A stretch of 64,000 bases of DNA from the NCBI RefSeq assembly GCF_036898465.1, contig NZ_JARUMJ010000001.1, forward strand, positions 2,480,001 through 2,544,000, read 5' to 3'. The notes beneath the pieces are model-generated. The model searched no databases, was not told where the DNA came from, and was given only the letters and a program-made list of their open reading frames with translations. Made by a program: the position numbers and the translations under genes. Every line of letters starts with the position of its first letter. Position 1 is the first letter of the stretch. This document shows, in pieces, positions 1 through 9,952 of the stretch. Origin of the DNA: Streptomyces sp. B21-105 (GTDB taxonomy: Bacteria; Actinomycetota; Actinomycetes; Streptomycetales; Streptomycetaceae).

Positions 1-272
1 CACTTGGCCGCGGTCGAACGGCCGGCCCCGGACATGCCGGAGATGATCACCAGCTCGGGGATGGCCGCCTCGGGGATCCCGGGCGGCGAGACGTCGGTAC
101 TCACCTGTGCTCCGTCTTCATGGCGTGCTTCTTGCTGCGGGCTGTCGGGGACCGCGGGGTGCCGGGCGGGATCCTCGCCGGGATCCCTGTGTCCCTGCCG
201 GGACGCGGCTGTCGGCACAGTAGTGGGCGACTGTTCCCGCCGCCCCGTGGGGTCTGCGTCGTGCTCGGTCAT
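1..272 (-). CDS. rapZ: RapZ-family nucleotide-binding protein, N-terminal part
   Basis: RapZ (YvcJ) proteins are P-loop NTP-binding proteins; in Enterobacteria RapZ is an RNase adaptor, and in actinobacteria the gene follows uvrC. Only the first 90 codons are here; the gene leaves the left edge. The Walker A motif [12 protein letters not shown] is at residues 79-90. The ATG at 272 overlaps the uvrC stop (ATGA), which suggests translational coupling. Before the P-loop lies a polar, Pro/Asp/Arg-rich extension of about 56 residues. A GTG at 104 is in frame and would give the shorter form usual elsewhere. The family call is firm; the start and the exact role in this organism are inferred. Confidence 0.88.
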   Translation of the reverse strand, partial: MTEHDADPTGRREQSPTTVPTAASRQGHRDPGEDPARHPAVPDSPQQEARHEDGAQVSTDVSPPGIPEAAIPELVIISGMSGAGRSTAAK

Positions 273-2485
273 GTCTCCTGCCCCCGTCGTTCTTCCGGGG
301 CGCCCGCGGTGACGGGGTCTCCGGGGGAATCCGGCGTGGCGCCGGGTTCCTCTTCCTCAATGATCTCTCCGGTGGCCGTGTTCACGGCGGGGGCGGGCGG
401 CGCCGCCCGGGCAAGGGCCGCGGCGATGGTCTCGGCCGTCTTGCGGCCTATCCCCGGGACCTCGCAGATCTGCTGGATCGTCGCGGCCCGGAGCTTCTTC
501 ACCGAGCCGAAGTGCTTGATCAGCGCCTGCTTGCGGGTCTCACCGAGACCCTGCACCTCGTCGAGCGGGCCGGCGCGGAAGCGCTTGGCCCGTTTGGTGC
601 GCTGGTAGGTGATCGCGAAGCGGTGGGCCTCGTCACGGACGCGCTGGAGCAGGTAGAGGCCCTCGCTGCTGCGGGGCAGGACGACGGGGTCGTCGTCGCC
701 CGGCAGCCAGACCTCCTCCAGGCGCTTGGCGAGGCCGCAGACGGCGATGTCGTCGATGCCGAGCTCGTCCAGCGCCCGCCTGGCGGCAGCCACCTGCGGC
801 TGTCCGCCGTCGACGACGACGAGCTGGGGCGGGTAGGCGAAGCGCCTGGGGCGGCCGTCCTCGTCCTTGAGGCTGCTGGTCAGAGGCGCTTCGGCGGTAT
901 CGGTGAGGAGCTCCCCGGCGGCATGGACGGGGGCGCCCTCGGCGTCTGCGCGCGCGGAGATGCCTCCGGCGTCGGCGGGGAGCGTTCCGGTGGTGGCGGC
1001 GGGCGCCGTCCCGGTGGCCTCGGCGGGCGCCGTCCCGGTGGCCTCGGCGGGGGTGGTCTCGCCGTCGGTCCACTCGCCGGTGCGCTCCTTCTCGACGAGG
1101 TAGCGCCGGAAGCGGCGGGTGATCACCTCGTGCATGGAGCGTACGTCGTCCTGGCCCTCGAAGCCCTTGATCTGGAAGCGGCGGTACTCGCTCTTGCGCT
1201 GGAGGCCGTCCTCGAAGACGACCATGGAGGCCACCACGTCGTCGCCCTGGAGGTGGGAGATGTCGTAGCACTCGATCCGCAGCGGGGCGCTGTCCAGATC
1301 GAGGGCCTCGGCGATCTCCTCCAGGGCACGCGAGCGCGTGGTCAGGTCGGAGGCGCGCCTGGTCTTGTGCAGCACGAGCGCCTGCTGCGCGTTGCGCTCG
1401 ACCGTCTCCATCAGGGCCTTCTTGTCACCTCGCTGCGGGATGCGCAGGGACACGTTCGACCCGCGGCGCCCGGTGAGCCACTCCTGGACGGGTTCCGCGG
1501 GCTCGGGCAGGGCGGGGACCAGGACCTCCTTGGGGACGGAGTCGCCGCTCTCCTCGCCGTACAGCTGCTGGAGGGCGTGCTCGACGAGGGCGCCCGTCGT
1601 GACGTCCTCGACCTTGTCGGTCACCCAGCCGCGCTGACCGCGCACCCGCCCGCCACGGACGTGGAAGATCTGGACGGCCGCCTCCAGCTCGTCCTCGGCG
1701 ACGGCGATCAGGTCGGCGTCGGTCGCGTCCGCCAGCACGACCGCGCTCTTCTCCATGGCCTTCTTCAGCGCCTCGATGTCGTCGCGCAGGCGGGCGGCCC
1801 GCTCGTACTCCATCTCCTCGGCCGCCTCCGTCATCTGCTTCTCCAGACGGCGGAGATAGGTGCCGGTACGGCCGGTCATGAAGTCGCAGAACTCGTCGGC
1901 CAGTTCCCGGTGGTCGTCGGCGCCGATGCGCTCCACGCAGGGCGCGGAGCACTTGCCGATGTAGCCGAGCAGGCAGGGCCGACCGGTGCGTGACGCGTTC
2001 TTGAAGACGCCGGCGGAGCAGGTGCGTACGGGGAAGACGCGCAGCAGCAGGTCTACCGTGTCCCGGATCGCCCACGCGTGCGCGTACGGCCCGAAGTACC
2101 TGACGCCCTTCTTCTTCTGGCCGCGCATCACCTGCACACGCGGGTACTCCTCGTTCATCGTGACCGCGAGGTACGGGTAGCTCTTGTCGTCGCGGTACTT
2201 GACGTTGAACCGGGGGTCGTACTCCTTGATCCAGGAGTACTCCAGCTGCAGCGCCTCGACCTCCGTGGACACCACCGTCCACTCCACCGACGCGGCCGTG
2301 GTGACCATCGAGCGGGTGCGCGGGTGCAGGCCCGCCAGATCCTGGAAGTAGTTCGCCAGGCGCTGGCGCAGGCTCTTCGCCTTTCCGACGTAGATCACCC
2401 GGCGGTGCTCGTCGCGGAACCGGTACACCCCGGGAGAGTCCGGGATCTGTCCCGGCTTGGGGCGGTAGCTGGAGGGATCGGCCAT
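269..2485 (-). CDS. uvrC: UvrABC nucleotide excision repair endonuclease subunit UvrC
   Basis: UvrC makes the two incisions around a DNA lesion after UvrA/UvrB recognition. The 738-residue protein has an N-terminal GIY-YIG nuclease domain (about residues 15-95, with PGVYRFRDE and [11 protein letters not shown]), a UVR motif near 205-240 that contacts UvrB, the C-terminal RNase H-like endonuclease domain, and a helix-hairpin-helix region near 645-692. It is longer than usual because an Ala/Thr/Pro-rich segment (about residues 468-545), encoded by tandem repeats, splits the C-terminal domain before the VVVDGG strand. Its TGA overlaps the rapZ ATG. The identification is firm. Confidence 0.97.
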   Translation of the reverse strand: MADPSSYRPKPGQIPDSPGVYRFRDEHRRVIYVGKAKSLRQRLANYFQDLAGLHPRTRSMVTTAASVEWTVVSTEVEALQLEYSWIKEYDPRFNVKYRDDKSYPYLAVTMNEEYPRVQVMRGQKKKGVRYFGPYAHAWAIRDTVDLLLRVFPVRTCSAGVFKNASRTGRPCLLGYIGKCSAPCVERIGADDHRELADEFCDFMTGRTGTYLRRLEKQMTEAAEEMEYERAARLRDDIEALKKAMEKSAVVLADATDADLIAVAEDELEAAVQIFHVRGGRVRGQRGWVTDKVEDVTTGALVEHALQQLYGEESGDSVPKEVLVPALPEPAEPVQEWLTGRRGSNVSLRIPQRGDKKALMETVERNAQQALVLHKTRRASDLTTRSRALEEIAEALDLDSAPLRIECYDISHLQGDDVVASMVVFEDGLQRKSEYRRFQIKGFEGQDDVRSMHEVITRRFRRYLVEKERTGEWTDGETTPAEATGTAPAEATGTAPAATTGTLPADAGGISARADAEGAPVHAAGELLTDTAEAPLTSSLKDEDGRPRRFAYPPQLVVVDGGQPQVAAARRALDELGIDDIAVCGLAKRLEEVWLPGDDDPVVLPRSSEGLYLLQRVRDEAHRFAITYQRTKRAKRFRAGPLDEVQGLGETRKQALIKHFGSVKKLRAATIQQICEVPGIGRKTAETIAAALARAAPPAPAVNTATGEIIEEEEPGATPDSPGDPVTAGAPEERRGQET
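1001..1048. repeat. 24-bp tandem direct repeat inside uvrC
   Basis: Two identical 24-bp units lie head to tail at 1001-1024 and 1025-1048, with degenerate copies on both sides. They encode the repeated [12 protein letters not shown] peptide in the UvrC insertion. The unit is a multiple of three, so changes in copy number keep the reading frame. Confidence 0.85.
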
Positions 2486-2575
2486 GTCTCACACCCTACT
2501 GGCGCGGGGTGACACTCCGGTGGGGCTGTGGACAACGGCCGGAGCGTCCGCCCGGACCCCGCGCCGACACGGGCG

Positions 2576-2618
2576 CGGGAGGGGCGGGGCCGGGGCACGG
2601 GAGGGGCGGGGCCGGGGC
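2576..2618. repeat. G-rich 21-bp direct repeat, predicted G-quadruplex, in the uvrC upstream region
   Basis: The interval 2486-2814 between uvrC and the next gene has no convincing gene. It holds two perfect 21-bp copies (2576-2596 and 2598-2618), each with four G-runs (GGGAGGGGCGGGGCCGGGG). This fits the four-run G-quadruplex rule twice. The repeat begins about 90 bp before the uvrC start, in its likely promoter or leader. On the uvrC side it is read as C-rich RNA. Confidence 0.75.
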
Positions 2619-2814
2619 GTCGACTCGGCCAGGCGCACATGCCACTCGGGCATCAGGTGTTGTCGGGACTTGGTCAACACGCTTCAATGCGGGGGGACTC
2701 GGGGCCTGAACGCCGCCTTACGGATGTGAAAACGCTGCGCGCGCCGGCAAGGCCCCGACCGTTGCGCGAACGGTCCGACCAGCCGTCGTGAGCATTCACA
2801 GAAAGGCCCCTTGC

Positions 2815-3783
2815 ATGCCGCACGCCCCACAGCACGCGGACACCGCCGGTCAGGCCCCCGCCGCGGAACTGGACACGGCCCTGCAGGGCGGCCCCTTCCA
2901 CGTGGCGCTGCGAGCCGCGATCGCCGCCCGCGGACTGCCGCTGCAGCGCGTCCAGCATCACCTGTCCCGGTACGGGGTCAGGGTGGGCGTGACGAGCCTG
3001 AGCTACTGGCAGCAGGGCGCCCGGCGGCCGCAGCGCCCCGAGTCGCTGCGGGCCGTGCGCGCGCTGGAGGAGATCCTGCACCTGCCGGACGAGTCCCTCA
3101 TCCGGCTGCTCTCCGAGTCGGACGACGGACACGGATCCGCGTCGGCGCGGGCCTCCGCGGGCCGCTCCTACCGTTCGCTGTTGCAGGCCTCCGGAGTCCT
3201 CGAACAACTGCTCGCCGAACTGGAGTGCTCGGTGGACGAGGGTCTGCACACGCTCGGTCATCATGAGCGAGTGCGCATCGGGGCGCGACGCGAGCTTTCC
3301 GGCCGCGAGTCGCAGCACATCGTGCGCGCCCATCGCGACGGCGTCGACCGCTTCGTCGCCGTCCATCACGGCGACCCCGGCTGCGCCCCGGAGCGGATGA
3401 CCGTGCACGCCCTGGAGAACTGCCGGGCGGGCCGGGTGCGCCGCCATCACGACACCGGCGTGCTCGTGGCGGAGTTCCTGTTCGACACCCGGCTGCGGGC
3501 CGGCGACACCTTCCTCTTCCGTTACTGCGTCGAGGACGGCACCGCCGGCGTGTCCCGCGAGTACGTGCGCGACTTCGGGGCGGCCGGCGGCCAGTACGCG
3601 CTCCAGGTCCGCTTCACGGAGAACGCGCTTCCCGTGCGCTGTCACCGGTTCACTCAGCACTCGGCGGCGGCGCCGCGCGGCGGCCGCCAGGATCTGCCGC
3701 TCAGCGGCCGGCACCGCTCGGTGCACCTCGTGGAGCCGCGCGTGCGGTCCGGGATGGTGGGCATCGGCTGGGACTGGGCCTGA
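2815..3783 (+). CDS. Helix-turn-helix (XRE-like) DNA-binding protein of unknown role
   Basis: The 322-residue protein begins with a region (about residues 25-75) that reads like an XRE-type helix-turn-helix: a long N-terminal helix, a GVTSLSYWQQG segment, then a basic RRPQRPESLRAVRALEEIL helix. This suggests DNA binding. The rest, about residues 110-320, has no motif I recognise but contains HRDGVDRF and YVRDFGAAGG segments that look like a conserved actinobacterial sensory or scaffold domain. The ATG at 2815 has AGAAAGG eight bases upstream and was preferred over the in-frame GTG at 2788. It converges on uvrA across a terminator hairpin. Confidence 0.72.
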   Translation: MPHAPQHADTAGQAPAAELDTALQGGPFHVALRAAIAARGLPLQRVQHHLSRYGVRVGVTSLSYWQQGARRPQRPESLRAVRALEEILHLPDESLIRLLSESDDGHGSASARASAGRSYRSLLQASGVLEQLLAELECSVDEGLHTLGHHERVRIGARRELSGRESQHIVRAHRDGVDRFVAVHHGDPGCAPERMTVHALENCRAGRVRRHHDTGVLVAEFLFDTRLRAGDTFLFRYCVEDGTAGVSREYVRDFGAAGGQYALQVRFTENALPVRCHRFTQHSAAAPRGGRQDLPLSGRHRSVHLVEPRVRSGMVGIGWDWA

Positions 3784-3881
3784 ACGGTTGCGGAGACCGG
3801 GCCTGACCGGGTGCGCCCGGGACGGAAGGGCCTTCCCGACCGTGCGCGACGTCGCCTCGCCCCGGCCTTCGAGGACGCGAA

Positions 3882-3911
3882 GGCGCCCCGCGGGAGTTCC
3901 CGCGAGGCGCC
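3882..3911. terminator. Bidirectional hairpin between the HTH gene and uvrA
   Basis: Arms GGCGCC-C-CGCGGG and CCCGCG-A-GGCGCC pair over 12 bp with one mismatch around an AGTT loop. It sits between convergent stops at 3783 and 3975, where one hairpin can serve both genes. There is no long U-tract, as is common in Streptomyces. Confidence 0.7.
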
Positions 3912-3974
3912 GTTCTACCGCCGATCCCCGCCCGTGTGCGCGGCAGGGCTCGGCCCACGCGCGGCGTGTCCGCG

Positions 3975-6900
3975 TCAGGCCTTGCGGGCCCGCGTCGTCT
4001 TCTTCTCAGGGGTCGCCTTCGTCGCGGCCGACTTGGCGGCAGCGGACTTCGCCGTCGTCTTCGCGGTCGTCTTCGCTGCGCTCGTGGCGGTGGCCGTGGT
4101 GGCCGTCTTGCGCGTCGTCGTCCGGGCCGCGACCGTCTTCTTCGCCGCCGCCTTGCGCGGGGCCCGGACCGGGGCCCCGTCGCTGATCCGGTCGGCGTCG
4201 AGGATCTCCCGCAGGAACTTCCCGGTGTGGCTGGTCGGCACCGCGGCGACCTCCTCCGGCGTGCCCTCGGCGATGACGAGTCCGCCGCCCGCGCCGCCCT
4301 CGGGGCCCATGTCGACGACCCAGTCGGCGGTCTTGATCACATCGAGGTTGTGCTCGATGACGATGACCGTGTTGCCCTTCTCGACCAGGCCCGAGAGGAC
4401 CTTCAGGAGCTTGCTGATGTCCTCGAAGTGCAGGCCCGTGGTCGGCTCGTCCAGGACGTAGACCGTGCGGCCCGTGGAGCGCTTCTGCAACTCGCTGGCG
4501 AGCTTCACCCGCTGGGCCTCGCCGCCGGACAGGGTCGTCGCGGCCTGACCGAGCCGGACGTAGCCGAGGCCGACGTCCTTCAGGGTGTTGAGGTGGCGGG
4601 CGATCGCGGGGACGGCCTCGAAGAACTCCGTCGCCTCCTCGATCGGCATGTTCAGGACGTCGGCGATGGACTTGCCCTTGTAGTGGACCTCCAGGGTCTC
4701 CCGGTTGTACCGGGCGCCGTGGCACACCTCGCACGGGACGTAGACGTCCGGGAGGAAGTTCATCTCGATCTTGATCGTGCCGTCGCCGGCGCAGTTCTCG
4801 CAGCGGCCGCCCTTGACGTTGAAGGAGAAGCGGCCGGGCAGATAGCCGCGGACCTTCGCTTCGGTCGTCTCCGCGAAGAGCTTGCGGACGTGGTCGAAGA
4901 CACCGGTGTAGGTGGCCGGGTTGGAACGCGGGGTACGGCCGATGGGCGACTGGTCGACGTGCACGACCTTGTCGACGAGGTCGTCGCCCTCCACGCGCGT
5001 GTGCCGTCCCGGGACGTTCCTCGCGCCGTTCAGTTCACGGGCCAGATGCGTGTACAGGATGTCGTTGACCAGCGTGGACTTGCCGGAGCCGGAGACGCCG
5101 GTGACCGCGGTGAACAGGCCCAGCGGGAAGGACACGTCGATGTCCCGCAGGTTGTTCTCGCGGGCGCCGTGGACGGTGAGCCGGCGCGAGGGATCCTGTG
5201 GACGCCGGATGTCCGGCAGCGGGATCGCCTTCTTGCCGGACAGGTACTGCCCCGTCTGCGACTCGGCGTTGGCCAGCAGTTCCTTCAGCGAGCCGCTGTG
5301 CACGACCTTGCCGCCGTGCTCGCCGGCGCCGGGGCCGATGTCGACGATCCAGTCGGCGACCTTGATGGTGTCCTCGTCGTGCTCGACGACGATGAGCGTG
5401 TTGCCCATGTCCCGCAGCCGGACCAGGGTCTCGATCAGCCGGTGGTTGTCACGCTGGTGCAGGCCGATGGACGGCTCGTCGAGGACGTACAGGACGCCGA
5501 CGAGGCCGGAGCCGATCTGGGTGGCCAGCCGGATGCGCTGGGCCTCGCCGCCGGAGAGCGTGCCGGCCGCACGGTTGAGCGAGAGGTAGTCCAGGCCGAC
5601 GTCGACCAGGAACCGCAGCCGCTCGTTGACCTCCTTGAGGACCCGCTCGGCGATCTTCTTGTCGCGGGCGTCGAGCTTCAGCTCGCCCAGGAACTCCGCG
5701 CAGTCGCTGATGGACATCCCGGAGACCTCGGCGATGGACTTCTCCATGACCGTGACCGCGAGGACGAGCGGCTTCAGCCGGGTGCCCTGGCAGGTGGGGC
5801 AGGGCACCTCGCGCATGTAGCCCTCGAAGCGCTCCCGGCTGGCGTCGCTCTCGGCCTCGCCGTGCCGCCGCTTGACGAACGGGACGGCCCCCTCGAAGGG
5901 CGTGGTGTACACCCGCTCCCTGCCGTACCGGTTGCGGTAGCGGACCTCGATCTGCGTCTTGTGGCCGTGCAGCAGGGCCTTCCTGGCGCGCTGCGGCAGA
6001 CCCGCGAAGGGGATGTCCGTGCGGAAGCCGAGCGCGTCGGCGAGGGCTCCGATCAGGCGGCCGAAGTAGTCCTTTGTGTGGCCGTGCGACCAGGGGTGGA
6101 TGGCCCCCTCGTCGAGTGACTTGTCCTCGTCCGGGACGATCAGCTCGGGGTCGACCTCCATGCGCGTGCCGATGCCGGAGCACTCGGGGCAGGCGCCGAA
6201 GGGCGAGTTGAAGGAGAACGAGCGCGGCTCGAGCTCCTCGAAGGACAGGTCGTCGTACGGGCAGTACAGGTGCTCCGAGTACATGCGCTCGCGCTCGGGG
6301 TCGTCCGCGGCGAGGTCGACGAAGTCGAGCACGACCATCCCGCCGGAGAGCCCGAGGGCGGTCTCCACGGAGTCGGTGAGCCGGCGCTTGGCGGTGTCCT
6401 TCACCGTGAGGCGGTCGATGACCACCTCGATGGTGTGCTTCTCCTGCTTCTTCAGCGTGGGCGGGCTGGACAGCTGGACCGTCTCGCCGTTCACGCGCGC
6501 GCGGCTGTAGCCCTTGGTCTGGAGATCGGCGAAGAGGTCGACGAACTCGCCCTTGCGCTCACGCACCAGCGGCGAGAGCACCTGGAAGCGGCTGCCCTCC
6601 GGCAGCTCCAGCACCTTGTCGACGATGGCCTGCGGCGACTGGCGGGTGATCGGCCGGGCGCACTCGGGACAGTGCGGCTTGCCGATGCGCGCGAAGAGCA
6701 GCCGCAGATAGTCGTAGACCTCGGTGATCGTGCCCACTGTGGAGCGCGGGTTGCGCGAGGTCGACTTCTGGTCGATCGAGACGGCCGGGGAGAGGCCCTC
6801 GATGAAGTCGACGTCCGGCTTGTCCATCTGCCCGAGGAACTGCCGGGCGTAGGACGAGAGGGACTCGACGTAGCGCCGCTGGCCCTCGGCGAAGATGGTG

Positions 6901-7031
6901 TCGAAGGCCAGCGAGGACTTACCCGACCCCGACAGGCCCGTGAAGACGATGAGCGAGTCGCGTGGCAGGTCGAGCGAGACATTCTTGAGATTGTGCTCGC
7001 GCGCGCCACGGACGATGAGACGGTCGGCCAC
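3975..7031 (-). CDS. uvrA: Excinuclease ABC subunit UvrA
   Basis: UvrA is the dimeric ABC ATPase that finds DNA damage and loads UvrB. It has two ABC modules. The first Walker A is [14 protein letters not shown] near residue 30, followed by the zinc-binding insert (CPECARPI) and an LSGGEAQRI signature; the second is [15 protein letters not shown], with a CENCAGDG zinc site and a second [12 protein letters not shown] signature. The last 60 or so residues form an Ala/Lys/Thr-rich tail like histone H1. The GTG at 7031 begins [14 protein letters not shown] as in close homologues and has AAAGG about 11 bases upstream; an in-frame GTG at 7043 is the alternative. Confidence 0.97.
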   Translation of the reverse strand: MADRLIVRGAREHNLKNVSLDLPRDSLIVFTGLSGSGKSSLAFDTIFAEGQRRYVESLSSYARQFLGQMDKPDVDFIEGLSPAVSIDQKSTSRNPRSTVGTITEVYDYLRLLFARIGKPHCPECARPITRQSPQAIVDKVLELPEGSRFQVLSPLVRERKGEFVDLFADLQTKGYSRARVNGETVQLSSPPTLKKQEKHTIEVVIDRLTVKDTAKRRLTDSVETALGLSGGMVVLDFVDLAADDPERERMYSEHLYCPYDDLSFEELEPRSFSFNSPFGACPECSGIGTRMEVDPELIVPDEDKSLDEGAIHPWSHGHTKDYFGRLIGALADALGFRTDIPFAGLPQRARKALLHGHKTQIEVRYRNRYGRERVYTTPFEGAVPFVKRRHGEAESDASRERFEGYMREVPCPTCQGTRLKPLVLAVTVMEKSIAEVSGMSISDCAEFLGELKLDARDKKIAERVLKEVNERLRFLVDVGLDYLSLNRAAGTLSGGEAQRIRLATQIGSGLVGVLYVLDEPSIGLHQRDNHRLIETLVRLRDMGNTLIVVEHDEDTIKVADWIVDIGPGAGEHGGKVVHSGSLKELLANAESQTGQYLSGKKAIPLPDIRRPQDPSRRLTVHGARENNLRDIDVSFPLGLFTAVTGVSGSGKSTLVNDILYTHLARELNGARNVPGRHTRVEGDDLVDKVVHVDQSPIGRTPRSNPATYTGVFDHVRKLFAETTEAKVRGYLPGRFSFNVKGGRCENCAGDGTIKIEMNFLPDVYVPCEVCHGARYNRETLEVHYKGKSIADVLNMPIEEATEFFEAVPAIARHLNTLKDVGLGYVRLGQAATTLSGGEAQRVKLASELQKRSTGRTVYVLDEPTTGLHFEDISKLLKVLSGLVEKGNTVIVIEHNLDVIKTADWVVDMGPEGGAGGGLVIAEGTPEEVAAVPTSHTGKFLREILDADRISDGAPVRAPRKAAAKKTVAARTTTRKTATTATATSAAKTTAKTTAKSAAAKSAATKATPEKKTTRARKA

Positions 7032-7229
7032 GCCGGTCCGCACCTTTCTTCAGAGAAGTGACAGGGGCGAGGCCCCCGTCTTCCTCAGACTAGGGGGAGC
7101 CACTGACAACGCCGGTCGGGATTCAGCCGGGGTTCACCGGTTCACAACAATCCCCGGCCTTCCAGCATGCCCGACGCCGCCACCGACCTTATAGCACGTG
7201 CATTCGATTAGCGGCCTTGGCCGACCTCC

Positions 7230-7258
7230 TTCACCCGAACGAGTGGCGAGGCTAGGGT
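7230..7258 (+). promoter_or_regulatory. Candidate sigma-70-type promoter of a leaderless mRNA
   Basis: A TTCACC hexamer at 7230-7235 and TAGGGT at 7253-7258 are separated by 17 bp. The -10 box ends seven bases before the ATG at 7266, so transcription would begin at or next to the start codon. No Shine-Dalgarno sequence is present. The rest of the divergent region (7032-7229) must hold the uvrA promoter; a TGCTATAAGG sequence on the minus strand near 7190 is a weak candidate. Confidence 0.6.
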
Positions 7259-7265
7259 CAGCACC

Positions 7266-7952
7266 ATGATTGATCACGCTCATGACCTGGCGTCCGTACG
7301 TACCGCGACCGAGCGGCTGCTCCACGCACTCGCCGGACAGGCCGACGCCTCGGTCGCCGAGCCGTCCCGACTGCCCGGCTGGAGCCGCGGGCACGTCCTC
7401 GCTCACCTCGCCCGCAACGCGGACGCCCTGGTGAACGTCCTCGAGGGCCGTCCCATGTACGCCGACGCCCAGGTGCGCGACGCCGACATCGAACGGGACG
7501 CCCCACGGCCCCTGCGGGTCCAGCTCGCGGACGTCCGGGAGAGTGCGGCCCGCTTCCAGGCGGCCGCAGCCGTGCCCGCGGACTGGTCGCGCACGGTGGA
7601 GCTGCGCAACGGCGTCGTCGACTCGGCGTCCCGTCTGCCGTTCAGGCGGTGGGTGGAGGTCGAGCTGCACGCCGTGGACCTCGGCGTCGGCTACGAGCTG
7701 GAGGACCTGCCGGCGGAGTTCACCGAGCGGGAGACCGAGTTTCTCGCCGAGCGGTTCACCGGGCATCCCGACGTGCCGCCGACGCGCCTCACGGACGGCA
7801 CGCGCGCGTGGCGCACGGGCCGCAATGCGGACGAGCCCGAGGTGACCGTCACCGGCACCCCGGCGGACCTCCTCGGCTGGCTCGCCGGACGCCGCGCCGG
7901 AGCCGGGCTGACGGCCGCCGGCGGCCCGCTCCCGGCCCTTCCCCCGCTATAA
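7266..7952 (+). CDS. Maleylpyruvate isomerase-family mycothiol-dependent enzyme
   Basis: The 228-residue protein belongs to the DinB-like four-helix fold used by mycothiol-dependent maleylpyruvate isomerases. The metal-ligand-type histidines occur in GHVLAHLARNADAL (near residue 45) and in VEVELHAVDLGVGY (near residue 140), the positions expected for the family. The C-terminal third carries the second domain of this group (about residues 165-220). Mycothiol is the actinobacterial thiol, which fits the host. The true substrate is not known; such genes are numerous in Streptomyces and most do not act on maleylpyruvate. Confidence 0.85.
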   Translation: MIDHAHDLASVRTATERLLHALAGQADASVAEPSRLPGWSRGHVLAHLARNADALVNVLEGRPMYADAQVRDADIERDAPRPLRVQLADVRESAARFQAAAAVPADWSRTVELRNGVVDSASRLPFRRWVEVELHAVDLGVGYELEDLPAEFTERETEFLAERFTGHPDVPPTRLTDGTRAWRTGRNADEPEVTVTGTPADLLGWLAGRRAGAGLTAAGGPLPALPPL

Positions 7953-7961
7953 GCTGCGGCC

Positions 7962-8612
7962 ATGACGTACAGCGGACAGGTGACGGTCGGCGGCCCGGCG
8001 GACGTGCACGAGCTCAAGGACCTGATGATCACCAAGATCGCGGTCGGCCCGATGAACAACAACGCCTATCTGCTGCGCTGCCGGGCCACCGACGAGCAGC
8101 TGCTGATCGACGCGGCGAACGACGCGCGGGCACTGCTCGGCACCATCGGTGACGACGGCATCGCGTCCGTCGTCACCACCCACCGGCACGGCGACCACTG
8201 GCAGGCGCTCGCCGAGGTCGTGGCGGCCACACGCGCGCGTACCTTCGCCGGCCGCGAGGACGCCGACGGCATCCCGGTACCGACCGACGTCCCGGTCGTC
8301 GACGGCGACGTCATCCGGGTCGGGAACGTGGAGCTGACGGCACGCCACCTGGTCGGGCACACGCCGGGCTCGATCGCCCTGGTCTACGACGACCCGCACG
8401 GCCACCCCCACGTCTTCACCGGCGACTGCCTGTTCCCGGGCGGTCCTGGGCGGACGACGAACCCGACGGACTTCACGTCTCTCATGGACGGGCTCGAAGA
8501 GAAGATCTTCCCCCTCCCCGACGAGACGTGGATCTACCCGGGCCACGGCGACGACTCCACGCTCGGTGAGGAACGCCCCCACCTGAGCCAGTGGCGCGCA
8601 CGCGGCTGGTAA
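7962..8612 (+). CDS. MBL-fold metallo-hydrolase
   Basis: A 216-residue metallo-beta-lactamase-fold protein resembling the glyoxalase II-like branch. The metal motif THRHGDH is near residues 68-74, with HTPGS, FTGDCLFPGG and YPGHGDD supplying the remaining ligands. It starts nine bases after the mycothiol-enzyme gene, and the two may work together in thiol-adduct metabolism, which is inference. A TATAAG box eight bases before the ATG and the absence of a Shine-Dalgarno sequence suggest it can also be transcribed as a leaderless message. Confidence 0.88.
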   Translation: MTYSGQVTVGGPADVHELKDLMITKIAVGPMNNNAYLLRCRATDEQLLIDAANDARALLGTIGDDGIASVVTTHRHGDHWQALAEVVAATRARTFAGREDADGIPVPTDVPVVDGDVIRVGNVELTARHLVGHTPGSIALVYDDPHGHPHVFTGDCLFPGGPGRTTNPTDFTSLMDGLEEKIFPLPDETWIYPGHGDDSTLGEERPHLSQWRARGW

Positions 8613-8651
8613 CCGGTTACCCCGGCAGCCGGCTGGTAGCCGGTTCCCCGG
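8603..8651. repeat. Near-perfect 22-bp duplication spanning the MBL gene stop
   Basis: The sequence around the stop codon (8603-8625, beginning CGGCTGGTAACCGG) is repeated at 8630-8651 with two changes. The duplication adds nothing to the protein because the first copy contains the TAA. Confidence 0.7.
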
Positions 8652-8817
8652 GAGGGAGCGCAGCCGTCCGGGGATCGGGTCACCGACCATGAGGAGGCGC
8701 CTGACGAGAAACGGGGCGACGTACGGTCGGCGGTCCTGCTGGGGCGCGGGCTTCACGCCTGACCGACCCTGGTCCACGAGGGACGACCGACGAGGGGCCG
8801 ACAAAAGGAGACCCTTC

Positions 8818-9231
8818 ATGTCCACCATGACGACCGACCACCCGGTCCCCCCACGTCGACTGTCCCCGCGAACGAGGGCCAGAAGGTGCAGCTGTTCGTC
8901 CGAGAGCACGAGGCTCCTCCGGCCCCGCTGCGAACCGCAAGGCCGTCCTCGGGACCGCACAAGCTTCTCGTCACGGTGAAGTGCGCCGGCCACTCGATGC
9001 CCTGAAAAAGCCAGCACAAGAACCTGCACAACCTGTCGAAGCACTGGCTCAAGCACACCAAGGTCGACGCCAAGACCCAGGACAAGTTCGAGATGGACGA
9101 GAACGGCAGGCAGCCCGGCGCCATGAGTCTCACCGGCTCGTGCACGGTAGGCGGTGAGACGTCGCGAACTTCGGCGTGGTCCGGATTCACGTCTGCCGTG
9201 CCGGCTTCAGGTCTGTTCACGCGCCCCGTGT
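8818..9231 (+). pseudogene. Frameshifted gene of unknown function
   Basis: A strong ribosome binding site (AAAAGGAG, 8803-8810) precedes an ATG at 8818. The first 12 or so codons read normally; coding sense then moves to another frame at a run of six C (8847-8852), is interrupted by TGA at 9003, and resumes with Lys/His-rich sequence (KHWLKHTKVDAKTQDKFEMD) to about 9170, ending at a TGA near 9231. This is best explained as a decayed small gene of about 120-135 codons. I do not recognise the family. From 9232 to 9382 I see nothing. Confidence 0.55.
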
Positions 9232-9382
9232 GAATCGCGTGCACGCGCCGGCGCTCCACGCGCGCTCCCCCACACACGTGGTTGCACGGTCAACTGGTTG
9301 CAGCCCCGCGCGGGATGACGGCTCCGGCGCGGATGGGCCGCCGGTCCACGTTCCCCGCCCTCGACCGGCGGCCCCGGCGCAC

Positions 9383-9856
9383 CTACGCGTTCGCCTTGGC
9401 CGGGCCCGCCAGCGCCGCGACCCGCTCCACGCCGAACACGTATCCCTGCACCCCGCAGCCCGCGATGACGCCGTCGGCGCGCAGCGAGACGTAGGAGTGG
9501 TGCCGGAACGACTCACGCTGGTGGATGTTGGAGATGTGGACCTCCAGCACCGGCAGGCCGTCGCAGGTGTTGAGCGCGTCGAGGATCGCGACGGACGTGT
9601 GCGAGTAGGCGCCCGGGTTGATCACGATGCCGCAGTGGTTCAGCCGCGCCTCCTGGATCCAGTCGACCAGCTCGCCCTCGTGGTTGGACTGGCGGAAGTC
9701 CACCGTGCCGCCGTGCCCGGCCGCCGCCTCGACGCACATCGCCTCGACGTCGGCCAGCGTGTCGGAACCGTAGATCTCCGGCTGCCGCTGCCCCAGAAGG
9801 TTCAGGTTGGGGCCGTTGAGGATCATGATCGGGGCGTGGGCCAGGCTGCGGGGCAC
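9383..9856 (-). CDS. aroQ: Type II 3-dehydroquinate dehydratase
   Basis: This enzyme converts 3-dehydroquinate to 3-dehydroshikimate in the shikimate pathway. The 157-residue length is typical of the dodecameric type II enzyme. Diagnostic motifs are [19 protein letters not shown] at the N-terminus (catalytic Tyr and lid), [25 protein letters not shown], and [20 protein letters not shown] with the catalytic His. The GTG at 9856 was chosen because GGAGGA lies five bases upstream and because it leaves a normal family length. No other aro gene is adjacent. Confidence 0.95.
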   Translation of the reverse strand: MPRSLAHAPIMILNGPNLNLLGQRQPEIYGSDTLADVEAMCVEAAAGHGGTVDFRQSNHEGELVDWIQEARLNHCGIVINPGAYSHTSVAILDALNTCDGLPVLEVHISNIHQRESFRHHSYVSLRADGVIAGCGVQGYVFGVERVAALAGPAKANA

Positions 9857-9952
9857 GGTTCCTCCGGTCCGTCGGGGCGACCGTCCGGGGCCGCCGCTCG
9901 ACCCCGGTTTATCACGGTGAAAGAGCGGGCGGAGCGGCCGTACGCTCCAGGC

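Noticed and set aside
3936..6119. Long plus-strand open frame of 727 codons
   Set aside because: It is antisense to uvrA, rich in Asp/Val/Leu/Arg from the complement, and has no family motif; high G+C leaves such shadows.
7160..7215. SOS (LexA) box before uvrA
   Set aside because: ATCGAATGCACGTGC looks partly similar, but the second half does not match GTTCGA, so the actinobacterial consensus is not met.
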